A stretch of DNA of 17,075 nt from an uncultured Bacilli bacterium (lineage in GTDB: Bacteria > Bacillota_I > Bacilli_A > RF39 > UBA660). The stretch is from NCBI GenBank assembly GCA_934086145.1, contig CAKOHV010000032.1, forward strand, positions 1 through 17,075. Direction: 5' to 3'. Positions 7,498-12,725 of this stretch are shown piece by piece. Every line of letters starts with the position of its first letter. Position 1 is the first letter of the stretch. The position numbers and the translations under genes were made by a program. The notes under the pieces were generated by a model. It was given only the letters and a program-made list of their open reading frames with translations. It did not search any database and had not been told where the DNA came from.

Positions 7498-7762
7498 AAT
7501 ATCTTCTTTCTGATAATAAATCAGCTAGTTCATCTAATTCACTATATTCATCATCATAAGTTCCTTCATTAGCTTCTTCAATCATATAAATTAGTTCGCT
7601 CATGCTACCACATTTGTCAAAGTCAATATTGTATCTTTCAAGGGTTGATACTTGTTTATCTGTTAAAAGTAAACCATTTTTACGAGCTTTCATCATGTTA
7701 GTGTCTGTTTCGTTTAGGCCTACTAATTCTTCTATTTCATCATTTGTTAGTTCGTTTGCCAT
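7478..7762 (-). CDS. Small acidic hypothetical protein
   Basis: The product is 94 residues when started at the ATG at 7762-7760, which has AAAGGATG about 7 nt upstream. A reading with 17 more residues would start upstream of the predicted promoter and is rejected. The protein is very acidic (LTNDEIEELVGL at the start, EANEGTYDDEYSELDELADL near the end), appears all-helical, has one cysteine and ends in a basic RRYYEEIRK tail. No family is recognised. It overlaps the next gene, a basic-ended membrane protein, by 20 nt, so the two products are probably made together. An acidic soluble protein paired with a basic-tailed membrane protein could be a complex, but nothing else supports that. Confidence 0.75.
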   Translation of the reverse strand: MANELTNDEIEELVGLNETDTNMMKARKNGLLLTDKQVSTLERYNIDFDKCGSMSELIYMIEEANEGTYDDEYSELDELADLLSERRYYEEIRK

Positions 7763-7785
7763 TTTATCATCCTTTACTATTTTTA

Positions 7786-7794
7786 AGTATATCA
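7786..7794 (-). promoter_or_regulatory. Extended -10 promoter of the 7762-6901 gene pair
   Basis: The minus strand reads TGATATACT, five of six in the hexamer plus the TGn extension. TTGTTT lies about 20 nt upstream as a possible but overly distant -35. The start codon is about 24 nt downstream. Confidence 0.6.
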
Positions 7795-7828
7795 CATTAG
7801 AGAAGTAATACAAACAATAATTTGTGCT

Positions 7829-9088
7829 CTATTCAGGGTCTTTTTTGGTTAATTCTTCAATAGCTTTAGCTACCCCTAGAAAGCCATAATCGTAGGTCAA
7901 GGCTCCCTGTTGATAGGCGATGTATGGTGGGCGAATTGGGCCATCACAACTTAGTTCTATTGATGAACCTTGCGTAAATGTTCCAGCTGCCATAATTACT
8001 TGGTCTTTATAGCCTGGCATATCCCATGGAACAGGGACAACATTTGAATCAATTGGTGAGCCCATTTGAATTCCTTGAACATATTTTATAAGAGCATCTG
8101 AATTATGAAAAATTATATTTTGTACAATATCGGCTCTGGTTTCATTATATGTTGGTTCAACATCGTATCCAAGTGATGATAAAGCTTTACTAGTTAAGAT
8201 GGCTGTCTTTAAGCTACTTGAAACAACAGAAGGTGCAAAGAATAGACCTTGCAAAATGTTTTTGTTAATACCTAAGGTCGGACCTACTTCCATCCCCTCA
8301 CCAGGACAAGTCAGACGTTCACCAGCTAAAGCGACCAAGTCTTGACGACCCGCAATATAAGCGCCATTAGGAGCAATTCCACCGCCTAAATTTTTTATTA
8401 AAGAACCGACCATCACATCAGCGCCAACTTCAAGTGGTGTTACATTTTCAACAAATTCACAGTAACAGTTGTCAACCATAATAATGACATCTTTATCAAC
8501 GCTTCTAATTACTTGAATAACTTTTTTTAATTTATCAATAGTTAAACTTTTTCTTGTAGAATACCCTTTACTTCTTTGAATTTCAATTAATTTAACTTTG
8601 TTATTTTGTAAATAGGTTTTAATTTGATCATAATCAAAATCATTATTAACTAAGTCAATTTGATCATAAGCGATATTAAAGGAAGCTAAACTACTAGGGT
8701 TTTTTTCAATTCCTATTACTTCATGTAATGTATCATATGGTAAACCACTTATGGAAAGCATTTTGTCATTAGGACGTAAAAAGGCAAATAAAGCAACGGT
8801 TAATGCATGTGTCCCTGAAATAAATTGACTTCTTACTAAAGCGGCTTCACCCCCTAAAACTTCCGCAAATATTTTTTCAATATTTTCACGACCTATGTCA
8901 TTATAGCCATAGCCAGTTGTACTATTAAAGTAACTTTCATTGACATTATATTCATGGAAAGCCGTTAAAACTTTAAGGTGATTTAAGCGACAGTTTTCAT
9001 CGATTTTAGTATAAATTTCTTGAAGACTTTTTTCTTCTTTTTGTAAAAACGTAATGGTTTTTGCAGATATTCTTAATTTTTCAAACAT
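7829..9088 (-). CDS. PLP-dependent enzyme of the YnbB / aluminium-resistance (methionine gamma-lyase-like) family
   Basis: The product is 419 residues, normal for this family of fold-type I PLP enzymes related to Cys/Met metabolism lyases. Visible landmarks are TGYGYND (about 58-64), SGTHA (91-95) of the phosphate-binding region, the Asp of IIMVDNC (Asp216) expected to pair with the pyridine nitrogen, and the Schiff-base lysine Lys242 in SLIKNLGGGIAPNG. The glycine-rich stretch TCPGEGMEVGPTLG follows. The family is annotated as aluminium-resistance or methionine gamma-lyase-like (YnbB in Bacillus subtilis), but its true substrate is not established. The start chosen is the second ATG, which overlaps the SDR stop in TAATG and has GGAGG 9 nt upstream. 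The ATG six bases earlier is only 3 nt from GGAGG. No terminator is visible downstream. Confidence 0.92.
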   Translation of the reverse strand: MFEKLRISAKTITFLQKEEKSLQEIYTKIDENCRLNHLKVLTAFHEYNVNESYFNSTTGYGYNDIGRENIEKIFAEVLGGEAALVRSQFISGTHALTVALFAFLRPNDKMLSISGLPYDTLHEVIGIEKNPSSLASFNIAYDQIDLVNNDFDYDQIKTYLQNNKVKLIEIQRSKGYSTRKSLTIDKLKKVIQVIRSVDKDVIIMVDNCYCEFVENVTPLEVGADVMVGSLIKNLGGGIAPNGAYIAGRQDLVALAGERLTCPGEGMEVGPTLGINKNILQGLFFAPSVVSSSLKTAILTSKALSSLGYDVEPTYNETRADIVQNIIFHNSDALIKYVQGIQMGSPIDSNVVPVPWDMPGYKDQVIMAAGTFTQGSSIELSCDGPIRPPYIAYQQGALTYDYGFLGVAKAIEELTKKDPE

Positions 9089-9834
9089 TAACATTTTCCT
9101 CCATCTACTTTAATTATTGAATCATTTAAATAGGTATTGTTAGCCATAAAATAAATTGTATTAGCGATTTCTTCGGGCTCAGCAAATCTTTCGAGTAGTA
9201 TATGTTGGCATTCTTCTTTGATATAATCTTGGTCTAACTCTTTGTTCATTGCGGTGTTAACCCAACCAGGAGCGATGGAATTAACACGAACTTTAGGAGC
9301 GTAAAGAATGGCAAAGTTATGAGTCAAAGAAATAACTCCAGCTTTTGAGGCATCATAATCTAGGCTATATGGGTAAAAAGAATCAATACCATTAGTTGAG
9401 GAAACGTTAATAATTGAAGATGTTATAGCTTGTTCATTCATGAAAGAGCCAAAATACTTACACATTAAAAAGGTGCCAATAAGATTGGTATTAATTATTT
9501 TTTGAAAATTTTCAATAGTCTTATCTTCTAAAGTCGTATCGATAGCAATGCCAGCATTGTTAACTAAGACATCTATTTTACTAAATTTCTTTTTAACTTC
9601 ATTTAGAAAAGATTTAACCTCATCTTCTTTTGAGACATCAGCCTTAACGACTAAAGTTTCAACATGGTATTCTTCTTGAATTTCTTTTTCTAAAGCTTGC
9701 GCACTTTTCATGTCTTCATTGTAATTTATGACAACATTGTAATTATTTTTAGCAAACTCTATAATAGTGGCTGCGCCGATGCCTTTACTAGAACCTGTAA
9801 CGACAACACACTTTTTTTCATAACTCTTATTCAT
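9088..9834 (-). CDS. FabG-like short-chain dehydrogenase/reductase
   Basis: The product is 248 residues, the usual length for FabG-like SDRs. It shows TGSSKGIG (13-20), NNAG (92-95), Ser145/146 in INVSSTNG, Tyr160 and Lys164 (YDASK), and ends with VDGGKC. The second beta strand ends VVINYNED without an acidic residue at the NAD-selecting position, so NADP(H) is more likely. It is similar in length to the SDR at 683-1414 but clearly diverged. The start ATG at 9834-9832 has GAGG 8 nt upstream (GAGGAAATATGTATG). An upstream reading that adds 35 residues crosses the promoter and is rejected. Its stop overlaps the start of the PLP enzyme gene in TAATG, so the two are translationally coupled and may act on linked substrates. 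Confidence 0.92.
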   Translation of the reverse strand: MNKSYEKKCVVVTGSSKGIGAATIIEFAKNNYNVVINYNEDMKSAQALEKEIQEEYHVETLVVKADVSKEDEVKSFLNEVKKKFSKIDVLVNNAGIAIDTTLEDKTIENFQKIINTNLIGTFLMCKYFGSFMNEQAITSSIINVSSTNGIDSFYPYSLDYDASKAGVISLTHNFAILYAPKVRVNSIAPGWVNTAMNKELDQDYIKEECQHILLERFAEPEEIANTIYFMANNTYLNDSIIKVDGGKC

Positions 9835-9861
9835 ACATATTTCCTCTTTTTCATATGAATT

Positions 9862-9870
9862 ATTATAGCA
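9862..9870 (-). promoter_or_regulatory. Extended -10 promoter of the SDR-PLP enzyme operon
   Basis: The minus strand reads TGCTATAAT, a perfect extended -10 about 28 nt upstream of the SDR start codon. It lies 15 nt from the opposing extended -10 at 9886-9894. Confidence 0.75.
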
Positions 9871-9885
9871 TATGATTTTTTTTAA

Positions 9886-9894
9886 TGATATAAT
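9886..9894 (+). promoter_or_regulatory. Extended -10 promoter of the small divergent gene
   Basis: The plus strand reads TGATATAAT, a perfect extended -10. The predicted start point, about 9901, leaves a leader of only about 12 nt before the TTG start codon. Confidence 0.7.
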
Positions 9895-9912
9895 AAAAGT
9901 GTGGTGATTAGA

Positions 9913-10146
9913 TTGGAAAAAAATAATGATATGCAACATTTTGAAGAAATCTATAAACTAGGAAAGGAATGTGCTTCAGAGGGAATTCCAGAAAGTAGAT
10001 TTAAAGCCCAAAATAATGCTGAAAAAGTCGTTTTTTTAGAAGGCTATAAAGCTTATCGCGACGAACTTATTAAGAAAAGACAAGAGCTTCAAGAAATGGC
10101 TCAAAATGGAAATGAAGAAAGTAAAGGTCGCTCAAGAACCGCATAA
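9913..10146 (+). CDS. Small helical hypothetical protein, TTG start
   Basis: The product is 77 residues, strongly charged and apparently all-helical: a helix over about 7-25, the loop GIPESR, a helix with AQNNAEKVVFLEGYKAYRDELIKK, then a disordered polar tail. I do not recognise the family. The start is taken as TTG at 9913 because GGTGAT, which matches the 3' half of the AGGAGGTGAT consensus, lies 4 nt upstream. GTG codons at 9901 and 9904 sit at the predicted transcript start, and the ATG at 9931 has no good site. The gene is divergent from the SDR operon, with which it shares a promoter region, and convergent with the helicase. Confidence 0.68.
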   Translation: MEKNNDMQHFEEIYKLGKECASEGIPESRFKAQNNAEKVVFLEGYKAYRDELIKKRQELQEMAQNGNEESKGRSRTA

Positions 10147-10191
10147 AATGCTAATTTAGCATATTTCTAAAAAAATATTTATGAATTACTA

Positions 10192-10218
10192 AAAACTCTA
10201 GTTTGATGCTAGAGTTTT
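10192..10218. terminator. Bidirectional terminator between the convergent small gene and helicase
   Basis: AAAACTCTAG (10192-10201) pairs perfectly with CTAGAGTTTT (10209-10218) around a 7-nt loop. A-rich and T-rich flanks give a U-tract in each direction, and the next gene on the minus strand stops at 10232. Confidence 0.8.
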
Positions 10219-10231
10219 GTTGTGGCCTTTT

Positions 10232-11937
10232 TTATTCTGGAGATACTATTTCAATATATTCGCGATACTTGGTAAGTTCACGAACAAAGATTGAAGCTTT
10301 TTCAGATGGCACTAATAAATAACAATACGTTTTAGTTCGTGTCAACGCAACATAAAATAATCTTCGTTCTTCTTCGAAGGGATAATAGTCTTTGGTATTG
10401 TTGACAAAACGGAGAATTTTCTCATCCTTTATTTTGGTAGGAATTCCTAAATTATCATCTTTTAGATTAATGATAATAACGATATCACTTTCTAACCCCT
10501 TAGATTTATGAATAGTTAAGTAACGAAACATTTTTTCTTTATATTTAAAGTAATTATTAGGTAATTGTTCATATTCTTGATCAATATAATTATAAATATC
10601 CTTATTGTTACGACCTAAAACCATAATTTCTTGCGGATATGGTAAAGACGAAATTATTTGCTTAAGAGTGTCCTTTTCATTCTGGGTATAGTATAGCTTT
10701 ATTGGTTTGGTTAAGTGTTTACTAGAATGTAATTTTTTCTTTTGTTGACTGGGATTTTTCATAATAAATTGGCCAGCCACATTGATTAATTCTTGGGGAT
10801 TACGATATGTATTAACAATGTAAAAGAGCTTGCTATATTGAAAATATTTTGTAAACTTTAAAAAAATCTGTAAATCGCAGCCCGTAAATCTGTAAATTGA
10901 TTGGAAATCATCGCCAACGGCTAAGAAGTCAGCATCGGTTAACTGAAGGATTTTATCAATTAATTTAAATTTAACATATGAAGTATCTTGATATTCGTCA
11001 ATTATGACATAGCGCCACTTTTTAGGCAAATTATGCTTATTTAAGATTGTAATGCTTTTGTTAATCATATCATTAAAATCTAAGTAGTCATTAGTTGACA
11101 GTTCATTTTCATATAGAAGATGAACATTGATTATGAGAAGCAGTAAAGCTTTTTCTGGAGTTAGCTTTCGATAATTAAAAAAATTATTTAGTTTTTTTAA
11201 AATAGTTAAATAGTAAGAAAAATGATAATTATTACCTTTAAAAAGACTAATAAATGTTTTGATGAGGCGTTTTATATTAGTTAAGTTAGATTTTGGTTGT
11301 TCTTTTAAAATGAGCGAAACAGCTTTTTGATAATAGGTATTTTGAGGAACTATTTCCATAAAAAAACGTTCAATAACAATGTCCAATATATCATCAGGAG
11401 CAATTTCGTATTTTTGACGAGAACTATGAATTATCTTAAGAGCTAATTTATGAAAAGTATAGATGTCAATTGTAAAGCCATAGTATTTGGCAATGTTTTG
11501 CTGTAAATTTTTAGTTGCATCATTTGTAAAAGAAATGCAAAGAATTTCCTCTGGTTTAACATTACAACATTTTATTAAGTAAACAACTTTACCAATTATT
11601 GTCAAACTTTTACCTGAACCAGCTCCGGCAATAACAAGTGATGCTTTTTCTTTGGAAAGAACTACTCTACTTTGATGTTCATCTAAAGGATAGCCCTTAA
11701 TATCATCAAGGATAGAATTATTTTGACGTTCGTTTTTTAAATAAAGATTATTATGATTATTAATAAAATTGGTAAAACTGAAATAGTCTTTTAAAAATTG
11801 TTTTTCAGTTGCTTTCTTCGGAAATTTAAGTAAACCTTTTATAAAGGTTTCTTGATATTTTTTTTTAAAATACGTTGTGTTTTTATATTTATATATTTAG
11901 CGGTAATTTCTTGATAGAAATCTTCTGGTAATAAAAT
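10232..11937 (-). CDS. UvrD/Rep-type superfamily 1 helicase with split N-terminal reading frame
   Basis: The main frame is open from 11896 to TAA at 10232 (554 residues). It carries the full SF1 motif set: YPLDEHQ (11672-11692), Walker A AGAGSGKS (11606-11629), ISFTNDAT (Ia), TFHKLAL (Ib), IIDEYQDTS (II), AVGDDFQSIYRFTG (III), NTYRNPQEL (IV), TIHKSKGLESD (V) and ERRLFYVALTRTK (VI). A start at the TTG at 11605 would remove Walker A and cannot be right. No in-frame ATG, GTG or TTG exists between 11605 and the in-frame TAA at 11897-11899. A second frame, open from 11943 to about 11841, encodes a plausible N-terminus (LLPEDFYQEITAKY then INIKTQRILKK) and would join by a -1 shift in the A9 tract at 11858-11866. 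That frame also lacks a standard start; ATT at 11937 has AGGAGG 7 nt upstream, inside the end of tetR. Length and motifs suggest a compact ATP-dependent 3'-5' DNA helicase. It may be functional through slippage, decaying, or affected by a homopolymer error. Confidence 0.82.
11858..11870 (-). other. Possible -1 slippage site (TTTTAAAAAAAAA)
   Basis: On the minus strand four T residues are followed by nine A. In the upstream helicase frame the codons read ATT TTA AAA AAA AAT, so both T TTA AAA and A AAA AAA fit the X XXY YYZ heptamer in register. A -1 shift, or one extra A in the mRNA, joins the N-terminal frame to the helicase frame. The two open frames overlap only from about 11841 to 11896, and the tract lies inside that overlap. 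Confidence 0.5.
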
Positions 11938-11939
11938 TA

Positions 11940-12554
11940 TTAAGCCTCCTCGCTTAACATTTTCCTTATTTCATCATATAAATATTTTTTATATTCTTGG
12001 ATAGGTAATGGTTTCCCAGTTGTTATTGAAGTAAAGACAGTTGATGAAGTTAATTCGATTATCATAAATAGTTTTACTTCGGGATTAGCTATTTTTAAAT
12101 TGTTTTCTTTAATATCTTTTTCAAATAAATCTAAGATACCAATGGATGAATCATCCATAATTAGTTTAATTTTGTCAGTGTAGACACCCCATGATAAATT
12201 CTTAGAAATAAACTTTAATAGAAGTTTATTATCAATAAATTCATTGATAATATAATCCATAATACAGATTATCTTTTCACTATAATTAGTAATATCTTTA
12301 TCTTTAAGTGAATTGATAGCATCAGTTAAAAGTTGTTTTGATTTTTTGGCAATTAAATAGTCTTGAACATCATATTTATCTTTGAAATATAGGTAAAATG
12401 TTCCTTTAGCTACGCCAGCCTGACGGGCAATTTCTTGAACAGATGTTCTTTTTACCCCTTTTTCAGTGAATAATGAAAAAGCAGACTCTAGTAGTTTGTT
12501 TTCTTTTTCTTCTTTGTTTTCTTCAACTTTACCCCTTTTTAAAGAAATTGCCAT
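11940..12554 (-). CDS. TetR-family transcriptional repressor
   Basis: The product is 204 residues, typical for TetR regulators. The N-terminal DNA-binding domain spans about 15-68 and has the hallmark helix-turn-helix TSVQEIARQAGVAKGTFYLYF followed by KDKYDV. The C-terminal two-thirds is a variable helical ligand and dimer domain (ITNYSEKIICIMDYI onward). The start is the ATG at 12554-12552 with AGGGTGAT about 5 nt upstream; a GTG nine bases earlier lies inside that site. The gene is divergent from the MMPL transporter operon, whose promoter carries two TetR-sized inverted repeats, so it most likely represses that operon until a ligand binds. Its 3' end contains the AGGAGG site for the helicase gene, so the two are co-transcribed. 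The ligand is unknown. Confidence 0.93.
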   Translation of the reverse strand: MAISLKRGKVEENKEEKENKLLESAFSLFTEKGVKRTSVQEIARQAGVAKGTFYLYFKDKYDVQDYLIAKKSKQLLTDAINSLKDKDITNYSEKIICIMDYIINEFIDNKLLLKFISKNLSWGVYTDKIKLIMDDSSIGILDLFEKDIKENNLKIANPEVKLFMIIELTSSTVFTSITTGKPLPIQEYKKYLYDEIRKMLSEEA

Positions 12555-12575
12555 TTTAATCACCCTTCTTTTTTA

Positions 12576-12604
12576 TTTAAAGCACACTTTTTTTTAAATG
12601 TCAA
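12576..12604 (-). promoter_or_regulatory. tetR promoter
   Basis: On the minus strand TTGACA (12604-12599) is followed by a 17-nt spacer and TGC-TTTAAA (extended -10, 12584-12576). The predicted leader is only about 15 nt. Confidence 0.68.
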
Positions 12605-12611
12605 ACCCCTT

Positions 12612-12625
12612 TTTATTGCAATAAA
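12612..12625. promoter_or_regulatory. 14-bp perfect palindrome upstream of the tetR -35 box
   Basis: TTTATTGCAATAAA is a perfect palindrome with no spacer, 8 bp upstream of the tetR -35 hexamer. It differs from the TGACT-type sites on the transporter side, so it may bind another protein or be chance in AT-rich DNA. Confidence 0.35.
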
Positions 12626-12657
12626 TTGGCTTTTTTGCATATATTTTATAGTAAAGA

Positions 12658-12686
12658 TTGACTTTTGGTCACTTTTGTAATATATT
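12658..12686 (+). promoter_or_regulatory. Promoter of the MMPL operon
   Basis: TTGACT (12658-12663) and TATATT (12681-12686) are separated by exactly 17 nt, each five of six to consensus. The start point is predicted near 12693. Confidence 0.78.
12659..12671. promoter_or_regulatory. Putative TetR operator O1
   Basis: TGACTTTTGGTCA is a 13-bp inverted repeat (TGAC/GTCA arms with one mismatch at the inner position) that overlaps the -35 hexamer. Its arms match those of O2, 34 bp downstream. Confidence 0.6.
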
Positions 12687-12692
12687 GTTTTC

Positions 12693-12705
12693 TGACTGAA
12701 AGTCA
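12693..12705. promoter_or_regulatory. Putative TetR operator O2
   Basis: TGACT-GAA-AGTCA is a perfect 13-bp inverted repeat at the predicted transcription start. TetR-family sites are commonly short inverted repeats in this position. A repressor bound here and at O1 would block the promoter from both sides. Confidence 0.72.
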
Positions 12706-12725
12706 TTTTTTGAAAGGATGGTTTT

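Noticed and set aside
6901..7762. Toxin-antitoxin module
   Set aside because: The size and overlap fit loosely, but no toxin or antitoxin fold is recognisable and the order and membrane topology are not diagnostic.
7810..7825. ACAAA/TTTGT stem after the PLP enzyme gene as a terminator
   Set aside because: The stem is only 5 bp, has no U-tract, and overlaps the upstream part of the next promoter.
683..9834. The two SDR genes as a recent duplication
   Set aside because: They share only family motifs. Cofactor-selecting residues and most of the sequence differ, so they are old paralogues or unrelated acquisitions.
10148..10162. ATGCTAA/TTAGCAT hairpin right after the small gene's stop
   Set aside because: The one-base loop and missing U-tract make it a poor terminator; the stem at 10192-10218 fits better. 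It could be a minor protein site.
10232..11605. Helicase starting at the TTG at 11605
   Set aside because: This would cut off the Q-like motif and the Walker A lysine, which lie in the same open frame just upstream, and no ribosome binding site precedes it.
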